Shown here: piece after piece, positions 1 through 5,566 of the stretch | Numbering within the stretch: position 1 is the stretch's first letter | Layout of the letters: each line of letters starts with the position of its first letter | DNA from: CAXBYZ01 sp963980215 | GTDB taxonomy: Bacteria; Patescibacteriota; Microgenomatia; UBA1400; CG1-02-47-37 | DNA: 13,897 nt | NCBI GenBank assembly: GCA_963980215.1 | Contig: CAXBYZ010000021.1 | Coordinates: forward strand, 1-13,897 | Direction: 5' to 3' | The notes under the pieces: generated by a model | Database searches by the model: none | Told to the model about the DNA's origin: nothing | What the model saw: the letters and a program-made list of their open reading frames with translations, nothing else | Position numbers and translations under genes: made by a program

Positions 1-84
1 AACAGCAAATACAGGCATAACTGAACTAGCAAGCAGGCTTAGTCCAGCGCCAGCGCCGATTAATTGTTTTGTAAGTTTATTCAT
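1..84 (-). CDS. Secreted or surface protein, signal-peptide end only (partial)
   Basis: Only the first 28 codons are in the window; the gene runs off the left edge. The product starts MNKLTKQLIGAGAG and continues with a hydrophobic stretch ending in MPVFA. This is a classic Sec signal peptide: lysine-containing n-region, Gly/Leu/Ser h-region, and a likely signal peptidase I site after the Ala of VFA. The ATG is well supported by a very strong upstream purine run (AAAGGGGGTG, 9 nt spacer). What the mature protein does cannot be told from this fragment. Such leaders followed by repetitive or beta-rich surface proteins are familiar in Microgenomates, but that is family experience, not something visible here. 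Confidence 0.72.
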   Translation of the reverse strand, partial: MNKLTKQLIGAGAGLSLLASSVMPVFAV

Positions 85-93
85 GTAAATTTT

Positions 94-110
94 CACCCCC
101 TTTCAAAGGG
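94..110 (-). promoter_or_regulatory. Strong Shine-Dalgarno embedded in a palindrome
   Basis: On the minus strand this reads CCCTTTGAAAGGGGGTG, 9 nt before the ATG of the signal-peptide gene. CCCTTT and AAAGGG (98-110) form a perfect inverted repeat around one base, so as RNA it could fold as CCCTT/AAGGG with a TGA loop. The 3' arm is also the start of the G-rich ribosome-binding sequence. Folding would partly hide the ribosome site, so translation control is possible. The inverted repeat is seen; the regulatory role is inferred. Confidence 0.5.
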
Positions 111-148
111 TAAGTTAATGTGTATGTATTTTTCTAATTTTTGCCAAC

Positions 149-179
149 AAAAAAGACACCGATAATTTCAAAGGTGCCT
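149..179 (-). terminator. Intrinsic terminator-like hairpin in the leader of the secreted gene
   Basis: The minus strand has AGGCACC, a 12-nt loop, GGTGTCT, then an uninterrupted T run. The stem is 7 bp including one G-U pair. It lies about 100 nt downstream of the promoter at 285-314 and 65 nt before the start codon of the secreted gene. It may therefore attenuate that gene or end a short RNA rather than simply close the upstream operon. The stem is weak, so activity is uncertain. Confidence 0.45.
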
Positions 180-284
180 ATATATAATGTATCCAAATTT
201 TTCATAATGTCACGGTTATTTAGGTTTGTATTAGTTAGTTATAAGTTTATATTTAATGAATCAAACTTTAAACAACTATATCAA

Positions 285-314
285 AGTATAGATACTTTTT
301 TGATATTTTGTCAA
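285..314 (-). promoter_or_regulatory. Sigma70-like promoter toward the secreted gene
   Basis: On the minus strand there is a perfect TTGACA (314-309), an 18-bp spacer and TATACT (290-285, five of six consensus bases). The predicted start is near 278, giving a leader of roughly 190 nt before the ATG at 84. The rest of the gap 85-370 is AT-rich and holds the terminator-like hairpin and the palindromic ribosome site described separately. I see no convincing gene in it. Confidence 0.6.
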
Positions 315-370
315 GACCCTATATTTAGTAGTAAGTATTATAGGTAAACACTAGTCCTAGCGTGTGAAGA

Positions 371-865
371 TTATGTGAAAAAAGTCTTTCGAACCACAAA
401 GTAACCCAAAATTGGGAAAACCGCCGCTATCGATGCCGGTGAACTCCAATCGACGCGAGGCAAGTACCAAGCCAATTTCTTATATTCCTGCTCCCCTTCC
501 AAACCTACCTTAGCCCACATCCAACCCTTAATATTCAGTCCTTCGGCCCACTCCAATCTATAGGTTCTCTTTTTATTGGCTTCAATCAACATTGGTTGCT
601 CAATCTTTAAGCTATCCTGTTCACTCCCCAGTAAGTTGCTAATATTCACATTCAACTGGTCAACTGTTTTTTCCTGATCGCTAAAATTAACTACGTCAAA
701 CTTCACTACCGGACCACTATCTTCACTCACTACACCTATATTATAAATCTGTACTTCACTGGAATTCTGACGATTACTGTAACTCGACTCCAACCAAAAA
801 CCCGCCAACAAAAGAGTGGGCAGGCCCAGACCCAATAAATAACGCCACGGTTTAATTTTTTTCAT
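371..865 (-). CDS. Membrane-anchored protein with an extracytoplasmic domain, unknown function
   Basis: Not recognised as a known family. The 164-residue product opens with MKKIKPWRYLLGLGLP and a hydrophobic segment at about residues 8-25. It continues with about 110 polar residues rich in alternating hydrophobic positions (probably beta-strands, with several Trp), and ends with a second hydrophobic segment at about 140-162 followed by a basic RK. The layout suggests two membrane spans holding one external domain, perhaps Ig-like. A GTG at 892 would add nine residues, but the promoter at 893-921 predicts a transcript starting near 886. The ATG at 865, with GGGGA just upstream, is therefore preferred. 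It is divergent from the small secreted protein at 950, so a shared cell-envelope role is plausible. Confidence 0.7.
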   Translation of the reverse strand: MKKIKPWRYLLGLGLPTLLLAGFWLESSYSNRQNSSEVQIYNIGVVSEDSGPVVKFDVVNFSDQEKTVDQLNVNISNLLGSEQDSLKIEQPMLIEANKKRTYRLEWAEGLNIKGWMWAKVGLEGEQEYKKLAWYLPRVDWSSPASIAAVFPILGYFVVRKTFFT

Positions 866-892
866 GTGTCCCCAAAATAAGCTTATAAACAC

Positions 893-921
893 ATTAAATA
901 CATATAGTCATTTTTTGTCAA
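893..921 (-). promoter_or_regulatory. Sigma70-like promoter for the membrane-anchored protein gene
   Basis: The minus strand carries TTGACA (921-916), a 17-bp spacer and TTTAAT (898-893, one mismatch to TATAAT). The transcription start falls near 886, about 20 nt before the ATG at 865. The -35 box overlaps a possible -35 of the divergent gene. Confidence 0.65.
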
Positions 922-943
922 CCCTCACTTAATGTGATAAAGT
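915..943 (+). promoter_or_regulatory. Possible divergent promoter, leaderless start
   Basis: On the plus strand TTGTCA (915-920) is followed after 17 bp by TAAAGT (938-943); a GATAAA with an upstream TG also lies at 936-941. Either would start transcription at about 948-950, right at the ATG at 950. That fits the lack of a Shine-Dalgarno there. The -35 shares its bases with the minus-strand TTGACA, so the two promoters would compete. The match to consensus is only moderate. Confidence 0.35.
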
Positions 944-949
944 AGATCA

Positions 950-1201
950 ATGCCTAAATCACGTCAGGTAGTCATCATTTTCTCCATCCTCTTTTTTAGC
1001 ACTTTTTTAGCTACAATTCCCCAATCTTTCTCCACTCACTCTCAAAAAACCAAGGTTACTATCACTATCTATCCAAATGAAAATATCGAAGACGAAGATA
1101 ACGACGACCAAGGCGAAGACAACAACACTCAATCGGAATCAATTCAAGTCACTCCCCAACCATTCAACCTCTTAAACTGGCTAAAAAGTCTATTTAGGTA
1201 A
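950..1201 (+). CDS. Small secreted acidic protein, hypothetical
   Basis: This is the only plus-strand gene I support. The 83-residue product starts MPKSRQVVIIFSILFFSTFL, a good signal peptide or membrane anchor (h-region about 7-22). A short strand-like VTITIY follows, then a low-complexity Asp/Glu/Asn/Gln stretch at about 43-65. The tail contains NLLNWLKSLFR, a short amphipathic, basic and aromatic end. Signal, acidic linker and amphipathic tail in one open frame argue that it is real. No family is recognised. Its 3' end overlaps by 12 nt the end of the convergent 61-residue gene. No Shine-Dalgarno is visible and a leaderless transcript is possible. Confidence 0.58.
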   Translation: MPKSRQVVIIFSILFFSTFLATIPQSFSTHSQKTKVTITIYPNENIEDEDNDDQGEDNNTQSESIQVTPQPFNLLNWLKSLFR

Positions 1202-1375
1202 TTTTCTCTTCAACTTACCCTTATCCAAGCGCTCAGCATAAATATATTCAACCATCTTACCAGCATCAACATCTTTCCACGCTCCAGCAAAATCCATAAT
1301 ACTCTTCTTGGAGCTAACTGGCTTACTAATCACCGCCACTGGAATACCAGTTTTTTTAACTTTTACTATACTCAT
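1190..1375 (-). CDS. Small protein resembling a VapB-type antitoxin tail
   Basis: The 61-residue product begins MSIVKVKKTGIPVAVI, a short strand-like region. It continues through IMDFAGAWKDVDAGKMVEYIYAERL and ends in a lysine-rich tail. The pattern hydrophobic-FAG-W-KD followed by an amphipathic helix with Tyr and Arg resembles the toxin-wrapping C-terminus of VapB-like and related antitoxins. No PIN-domain or RelE toxin lies beside it, so this is resemblance only. The ATG at 1375 has GGAG 7 nt upstream and sits inside the last 20 nt of the upstream NDT-RHH gene, suggesting translational coupling. A longer start at 1399 would overlap more and lacks that support. It could serve the upstream enzyme-like protein instead of a nuclease toxin. 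Confidence 0.6.
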   Translation of the reverse strand: MSIVKVKKTGIPVAVISKPVSSKKSIMDFAGAWKDVDAGKMVEYIYAERLDKGKLKRKLPK

Positions 1376-1934
1376 TATTATTCTCCATCTCTTTCTCAAT
1401 CAATTTTCTCAAGTACACCGCCCTCGGGGTTTTTTTCTTTTTAGCAATCCAATCCAAGTAATTTCCAATCCTTGGAGATATAAAAAAATTAAACCGGGTA
1501 TCCATCTGCTCTGTTGCATAAGATATTAATAGTGGAATTTCTTTCTGTAGCTCAATCACTTCACTATATTTAATCAATTGAAATTTATCATTTTTTTCCA
1601 AAGTAGCTAATAAATGAGGAACATCTTTTCCGCTATAAAAAGCTATTGCTGGTTTTCCACTTTCAACAGCAACTGACACTAAATAACCAACGCTTGTGCT
1701 AGCATGAGACATCTCAACTATCACCAAGTCAGACTTTTTAATTCCGTCTAAAACTTGTTTATGAAACTCAACATCTTTATCTTCATTCCATTCATCAATA
1801 TCTTTAGCTGTCACTTTTAATACATGATCTGAGACAACTTTATGGCCCAAATCATTCAAGTATGAAACAATTGAATTATAATTCTCTCCATACTTTCCCT
1901 TTCCATGTATCGAAGCAATAAAAAAAATATTCAT
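1356..1934 (-). CDS. Nucleoside 2-deoxyribosyltransferase-like domain fused to ribbon-helix-helix
   Basis: The 192-residue product has two parts. Residues 1-125 look like the nucleoside deoxyribosyltransferase fold: MNIFFIASIHGKGKYGENY at the first strand and loop, then SDLVIVEMSHASTSVGYLV at about 68-86. There Glu74 and the following Ser/Gly loop match the place of the catalytic Glu and base/sugar-binding loop of NDT and DNPH1/Rcl-type enzymes, and GKPAIAFY follows. Residues 146-184 (RFNFFISPRIGNYLDWIA and onward to LRKLIEKEM) look like a ribbon-helix-helix DNA-binding domain. The likely activity is N-glycosidic cleavage or base exchange on a nucleotide, with the tail binding DNA for autoregulation or targeting. 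It starts 13 nt after the PRTase-like gene and overlaps the antitoxin-like gene. Both domain calls come from motif reading only. Confidence 0.7.
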   Translation of the reverse strand: MNIFFIASIHGKGKYGENYNSIVSYLNDLGHKVVSDHVLKVTAKDIDEWNEDKDVEFHKQVLDGIKKSDLVIVEMSHASTSVGYLVSVAVESGKPAIAFYSGKDVPHLLATLEKNDKFQLIKYSEVIELQKEIPLLISYATEQMDTRFNFFISPRIGNYLDWIAKKKKTPRAVYLRKLIEKEMENNNEYSKS

Positions 1935-1947
1935 ACCTTTTTTCCCT

Positions 1948-2856
1948 TTATTTAATATATTTTGGTAAAAATGATTTTAATATTTCGGTTGCATTTCCCA
2001 CAACATACCTACCATCGTCTGTCATTAGCGAGTCAGCACTATCCTCATAATAATTACCCAACCTATAAAATATAGCTCCTGTTGCAAAAGTTGTTTTAAT
2101 ATTTGTAAATTCAGCAACTTTCTTAACAAATTCATAACCTTGTTGAGCCATAACAGGAGCAACAACCTCCACAGAATCAACTTTTACTTTTCTTGCGTAC
2201 AAGTTTAATAAAACACCAGCAGTTGTCAATCCTGATGCCATGCAAACCTCAAGTATTCTCACTTTTCCTTCAATATCCTTCAACTTTCTAGACAATCTAT
2301 CACCCCTCTTAATCGAATCATAGTATAACCTCATACCAAAACCCATTCTCCCTATTGACCCTTTCAACGGAACTCTCTTGCAGTCAATCGCTATAATTTT
2401 TTCTTTTTTAATGGGTGCCAAGCCCGCTACCAATGCTCCTCCTCGAAGAGGAACTATCACTTCAGAATTATCTTTCTTAATTATCCGAAAAACAGATGAG
2501 CAAATATTTGCTAAATGCTTCCTGTAGACATAATCAAAGCCTTCTCTTCTTGTTTTCTCAATTGGCATGTTAGCAATTTCAGTTATCCTCTCAATAGAGT
2601 CTAAAATTTTTGAATCAGTTAAACCAATCACTCGCAAATCATTTTGACTTTTATAAATTCTATTTAAAGAGTTAATGCTTGATTTGATTTGATTCTTAAA
2701 AGAATCCTGAAAATCAATAAAGGTATAATCAAATGATTTGGGGCCTTTATATCTCTTTAAAGATAATTTAGAGATCGAAATAGGATTAACTCGATCTCCA
2801 AAATAAATATCTGCTTTACATGTTTTATATAATATTGATTGTGATTTTATACTCAT
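1948..2856 (-). CDS. Phosphoribosyltransferase-like protein with diverged PRPP loop
   Basis: The 302-residue product has a C-terminal half with the layout of a uracil-phosphoribosyltransferase-type fold. It shows VIVPLRGGALVAG at 133-145, VRILEVCMASGLTTAGVLL at 199-217 where UPRT has the PRPP loop (DPMLATGGT), then VVAPVMAQQGYEFV and a late acidic segment with DDGRYVVGNA. The acidic pair usual in the PRPP loop is reduced to E203-V, so activity is doubtful or altered. The N-terminal ~110 residues are not recognised. The gene overlaps the recR stop in a TAATG with GGGAG just upstream, so it is probably translated from the recR transcript. The NDT-RHH gene follows at once. Together they suggest nucleotide salvage, modification or a conflict module; the function is unknown. 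Confidence 0.72.
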   Translation of the reverse strand: MSIKSQSILYKTCKADIYFGDRVNPISISKLSLKRYKGPKSFDYTFIDFQDSFKNQIKSSINSLNRIYKSQNDLRVIGLTDSKILDSIERITEIANMPIEKTRREGFDYVYRKHLANICSSVFRIIKKDNSEVIVPLRGGALVAGLAPIKKEKIIAIDCKRVPLKGSIGRMGFGMRLYYDSIKRGDRLSRKLKDIEGKVRILEVCMASGLTTAGVLLNLYARKVKVDSVEVVAPVMAQQGYEFVKKVAEFTNIKTTFATGAIFYRLGNYYEDSADSLMTDDGRYVVGNATEILKSFLPKYIK

Positions 2857-3458
2857 TAAAACTCCCTTCGGCCTTCAAAGGCCCGGTTTAAAGTCACTTC
2901 GTCGGCGTACTCAAGGTCTGCCCCAATCGGTAATCCTCTCCCAATTCGAGTAACTTCAACTTTTATATTTTTTTCATTAATCAATTTTTTAATATACATA
3001 GCTGTGGCTTCTCCTTCCATATTTGGATTGGTTGCCAAAATAACCTCAAATATACTACCATCTTTTAATCTAGGAAGTAAGTCATGGATATGTAACTCTT
3101 CCGGACCAATGTTATTTAACGGAGACAAAGCCCCGCCCAAAATGTGATACAAACCCTTATAAAATCCCCCACGTTCAATCGCCAATAAATCCAAAGGTTG
3201 TTCAATCACGCAAATTTTATCTTGATCTCGACTTCTATCAGTACAAACTCCACAAGGATCACTCTCGGAAATATTAAAACAAATTCCACACTCTTTAGTA
3301 TCTTTTTTCAATCTTTCCAAAGCCTGCCCAAAATTTTCTAGTTCAGATTGAGGGTTATGAAGGAGATAAAATACCAATCTTTGGGCTGATTTAGGTCCAA
3401 TTCCTGGTAATTTCTCAAATGACTCTATCAGCCTCGTCACGGCACGGGCAGTTTTCAT
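2856..3458 (-). CDS. recR: Recombination mediator protein RecR
   Basis: The product is 200 residues, essentially the full family length. It has a helix-hairpin-helix near the N-terminus (LPGIGPKSAQR, 17-27), a four-cysteine zinc finger (Cys57, Cys60, Cys69, Cys72), and a Toprim domain with VIEQPLDLLAIE (84-95) and NPNMEGEATAMY (144-155). A Walker-like GRGLPIGADLEYAD follows near the C-terminus. RecR works with RecO (and RecF) to load RecA on SSB-coated single-stranded DNA during gap repair. It follows dnaX and ybaB in the common bacterial order. A GAGGG sits a few bases before the ATG, and an extended -10 element lies just upstream. Confidence 0.97.
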   Translation of the reverse strand: MKTARAVTRLIESFEKLPGIGPKSAQRLVFYLLHNPQSELENFGQALERLKKDTKECGICFNISESDPCGVCTDRSRDQDKICVIEQPLDLLAIERGGFYKGLYHILGGALSPLNNIGPEELHIHDLLPRLKDGSIFEVILATNPNMEGEATAMYIKKLINEKNIKVEVTRIGRGLPIGADLEYADEVTLNRAFEGRREF

Positions 3459-3460
3459 AT

Positions 3461-3487
3461 ACCCTCACTATACCACAGAAAGAGGGT
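3461..3487 (-). promoter_or_regulatory. Possible recR extended -10 promoter within an inverted repeat
   Basis: In the 51-nt gap between ybaB and recR the minus strand has TGGTATAGT (3475-3467), an extended -10 with no good -35. It would start transcription about 2 nt before the recR ATG. The element lies between perfect 6-bp inverted repeats ACCCTC (3461-3466) and GAGGGT (3482-3487), 15 nt apart, which could be an operator or an RNA hairpin. Short elements like these can occur by chance. Confidence 0.3.
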
Positions 3488-3509
3488 TGGTACGACGCTC
3501 AGCCTGTAT

Positions 3510-3806
3510 TTAATTCCCCCCTAAACCTTGGCCTTTAAGCATGCCGGAAAGACCACCGCTCATCTCAGCTAGTTTTTTAGCTGCCATTTCTTGAGATTTC
3601 TTAATAGCTTTATTAATTAACTCCAAAACTCTAACATTAGTCATGCCGTCAATCTCGAGAGATTTTAGCTTCTGATCTCCAGTAATCACAATCTTGATGC
3701 CATCTTCATCGATTACAATTTCTTCTTGAGCTAACTGCTTTTGAATCGCCATCGCTTGATCTCGCATCTTTTTAAGTTCGCCTAGTTGTTTTACTTTATC
3801 AAACAT
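3510..3806 (-). CDS. ybaB: YbaB/EbfC family nucleoid-associated protein
   Basis: The 98-residue product has the usual YbaB layout. A charged amphipathic helix (MFDKVKQLGELKKMRDQAM) is followed by short strands (IVIDEDGIKIVITGDQKLKSLEID), a second helix with INKAIKKSQEMAAKKL, and a flexible Gly/Met-rich tail. The family forms dimers that bind DNA and affect nucleoid structure. It begins 3 nt after the dnaX stop, and its Shine-Dalgarno (GGAGGTG, 9 nt spacer) lies within the end of dnaX. The dnaX-ybaB-recR order is one of the most conserved small clusters in bacteria and supports the call. Confidence 0.95.
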   Translation of the reverse strand: MFDKVKQLGELKKMRDQAMAIQKQLAQEEIVIDEDGIKIVITGDQKLKSLEIDGMTNVRVLELINKAIKKSQEMAAKKLAEMSGGLSGMLKGQGLGGN

Positions 3807-3809
3807 TAA

Positions 3810-5285
3810 TTAATTCACCTCCACTCCAAAAACTTCTTCTGCTGTTTTTACAATATCATCATCAACTTTAGCAGAAATATTATCATCTTGAGTGTTTGTT
3901 CTTAATTTGTTGGCCTTTTCTGCCAACAAAAATCTTACTCCAATCGACTCTCCCAACACTTCTGAAACTACCTGCTCCACTATCTGCCTGTACCTATCTG
4001 CCTCTAACCTTTCTTTATGAAACTTATAAAACACCTCTAAAACCAAAAACCTACCATCAAATCCACTTGGTTTTGTCGCTTTTAGTAAAGCTTCAAGTGA
4101 GTGATTGTGTGGCCTCATTGCCGTTAACACCTCTGTCCACTTTCCTAACACCGACTCCAAACTAATCTTGCCAGATTTTGCTCTTAATTTTGGTGTCTCT
4201 TTTTCTTCTTCTTTAACTTCTTCAACCATCTCTCTCACTCCACTCTTACCTACAACCTCTCCCCACTCGACCACCGCTAGCTCCAAAGGCAAACTCTCAA
4301 CCACAGCCCCTTTAATTCCCTTTACTGCTTTGTGAAACAACTCAATAAAACTTTTTAAGCTAGCAACATCTTCAATTTTCTTTATATCATCTCCATCTTT
4401 GATCCCTAGTTTGACCATCAAAACTTCTCGTAACCTCTCCACAATATCAACTCCCAGTTGTCTTACGTTAACTCCATTATCTACAACTGACGTTAACCAT
4501 CCTAAAGCTTCTTTCACTTTTCTTTCATAAACCAAAACAATAAAGTCATCTATCAAAACCTCACTCCCTCCACCCATAAAAAACTCTTTAATCTTTTTCG
4601 AATCAATGCTCACACCCCCAAAAGACAGTTGTTCTAAGATTTTAATTCCATCTCTAAAGCTTCCTCCCGCCTTACTAGCAATCAACTCCAAGCCATCTTT
4701 TGAAATCTTTAACTTCTCTCCCTTAACTACCTTATTCAAAGATCTCACTAGCTCACTAATTTTCCCTTTACTAAACTCTACCTTTACGCACCGAGAAACA
4801 ATTGTTCCAGGAATTTTGTGTGGCTCGGTAGTACATAAAATAAACTTTGCGTGTTTTGGGGGTTCTTCCAAGGTTTTTAACAAAGCATTAAATGCCTCGG
4901 TAGTTAACATATGAACTTCGTCGATAATATATGTCTTTACCTTCAAAGCACTCGGTGTTAACTTTATCTTTTCTCTTAAATCTCTAATATCATCAATCCC
5001 CCGATTCGAAGCCGCATCAATCTCTATAATATCCATAGACCGATTCTCAATGATCAGCTTGCAGGCCTCACACTTATTACACGGCTCCCCTTTATTTGGC
5101 TTCAAGCAATTTACTGCCTTAGCCACAATCCTAGCGCTAGAAGTTTTCCCAGTTCCTTTTGGACCCACAAACAAAAATGCATGAGGGACTTCTTTAGCTC
5201 CCAACAACTCACTCAAAGACTTTCGCACAGCCTCTAGATCAAGTTCAGAAATTACCTGTGGTCGATACTTCAAGTAAAACGCCAT
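3810..5285 (-). CDS. dnaX: DNA polymerase III subunit gamma/tau
   Basis: The 491-residue clamp-loader ATPase starts MAFYLKYRPQ, the family's usual opening. It has a Walker A GPKGTGKT at 41-48, a zinc site (Cys60, Cys69, Cys72, Cys75), a Walker B IDEVHM at 121-126, sensor CTTE at 151-154 and an SRC arginine-finger motif at 164-166. Domain III and a linker rich in Glu/Lys (about 350-365) follow. The C-terminal region is much shorter than E. coli tau (643 residues). I see no canonical A-AAA-AAG slippery site, so a separate gamma form by frameshifting is not supported. DnaX loads the beta clamp and ties polymerase to helicase. It lies 29 nt after ybeY, and no Shine-Dalgarno close to its ATG is evident. 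Confidence 0.96.
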   Translation of the reverse strand: MAFYLKYRPQVISELDLEAVRKSLSELLGAKEVPHAFLFVGPKGTGKTSSARIVAKAVNCLKPNKGEPCNKCEACKLIIENRSMDIIEIDAASNRGIDDIRDLREKIKLTPSALKVKTYIIDEVHMLTTEAFNALLKTLEEPPKHAKFILCTTEPHKIPGTIVSRCVKVEFSKGKISELVRSLNKVVKGEKLKISKDGLELIASKAGGSFRDGIKILEQLSFGGVSIDSKKIKEFFMGGGSEVLIDDFIVLVYERKVKEALGWLTSVVDNGVNVRQLGVDIVERLREVLMVKLGIKDGDDIKKIEDVASLKSFIELFHKAVKGIKGAVVESLPLELAVVEWGEVVGKSGVREMVEEVKEEEKETPKLRAKSGKISLESVLGKWTEVLTAMRPHNHSLEALLKATKPSGFDGRFLVLEVFYKFHKERLEADRYRQIVEQVVSEVLGESIGVRFLLAEKANKLRTNTQDDNISAKVDDDIVKTAEEVFGVEVN

Positions 5286-5314
5286 ACTATAATAAAAGAA
5301 GCCTCTTCTAATTT

Positions 5315-5566
5315 TTAATCGTGATGAATACCTAACAAATGTAGCATAGCGTGCTTAATTAAAAAAGGTACACTATGCTTTTTAATTTTGGCTTGTGACT
5401 TACAGATAACAATATCTCCTAATCGAACCACCCCATCAGGACCAACACTCATATCTTCCAAAGGAAAAGATAAAACATCAGTTGGCGCATCCTTCTTTCT
5501 ATACTTCTTGTTTAAGTCCCAAATTTCTTTTTTACTTACAAAGGATAGTGAGGCTACCACCTTCAT
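5315..5566 (-). CDS. ybeY: Minimal endoribonuclease YbeY
   Basis: This zinc-dependent endoribonuclease for rRNA maturation and quality control is reduced to 83 residues (the usual length is about 150). It keeps the core: LNKKYRKKDAPTDVLSFPLE at 18-37, RLGDIVIC, and the metal site HAMLHLLGIHH, with His72, His76 and His82 matching HGxLHLxGYDH. Missing are the N-terminal 30-40 residues and the last helix after the third histidine. The start is fixed by an ATGA overlap with the yqeY stop. After the TAA stop the frame stays open for 14 codons and encodes KLEEASFIIV, reminiscent of the lost C-terminal helix. It is either a streamlined form or a recent truncation; the core suggests it still functions. 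Confidence 0.88.
   Translation of the reverse strand: MKVVASLSFVSKKEIWDLNKKYRKKDAPTDVLSFPLEDMSVGPDGVVRLGDIVICKSQAKIKKHSVPFLIKHAMLHLLGIHHD

Noticed and set aside
134..205. A 23-codon minus-strand frame (MKNLDTLYIG...) across the terminator-like hairpin
   Set aside because: There is no ribosome-binding site and the length is within chance for AT-rich sequence. It is mentioned only as part of the leader finding.
141..347. A 68-codon plus-strand open frame in the left intergenic gap
   Set aside because: It is AT-rich with no Shine-Dalgarno and no recognisable domain. It lies opposite a promoter and terminator-like hairpin reading the other way.
866..892. GTG start at 892 for the membrane-anchored protein
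   Set aside because: The promoter boxes at 893-921 place the transcript start near 886, downstream of this codon. The ATG at 865 gives a cleaner basic N-terminus and anchor.
4180..4240. Possible -1 frameshift site in the Glu/Lys-rich linker of dnaX, giving separate gamma and tau forms
   Set aside because: The A-rich run reads GAA-AAA-GAG and does not make the canonical A-AAA-AAG slippery heptamer. No strong hairpin was seen after it.
3896..4335. Overlapping plus-strand open frames opposite dnaX
   Set aside because: These are Ser/Thr/Pro/Leu-rich translations of the complement of a well-supported gene, without starts or motifs of their own.
5297..5309. Inverted repeat AGAAG/CTTCT after ybeY as a terminator
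   Set aside because: The 5-bp AT-rich stem with a 3-nt loop and only a short T run is too weak, and it sits just before dnaX in a continuous operon.
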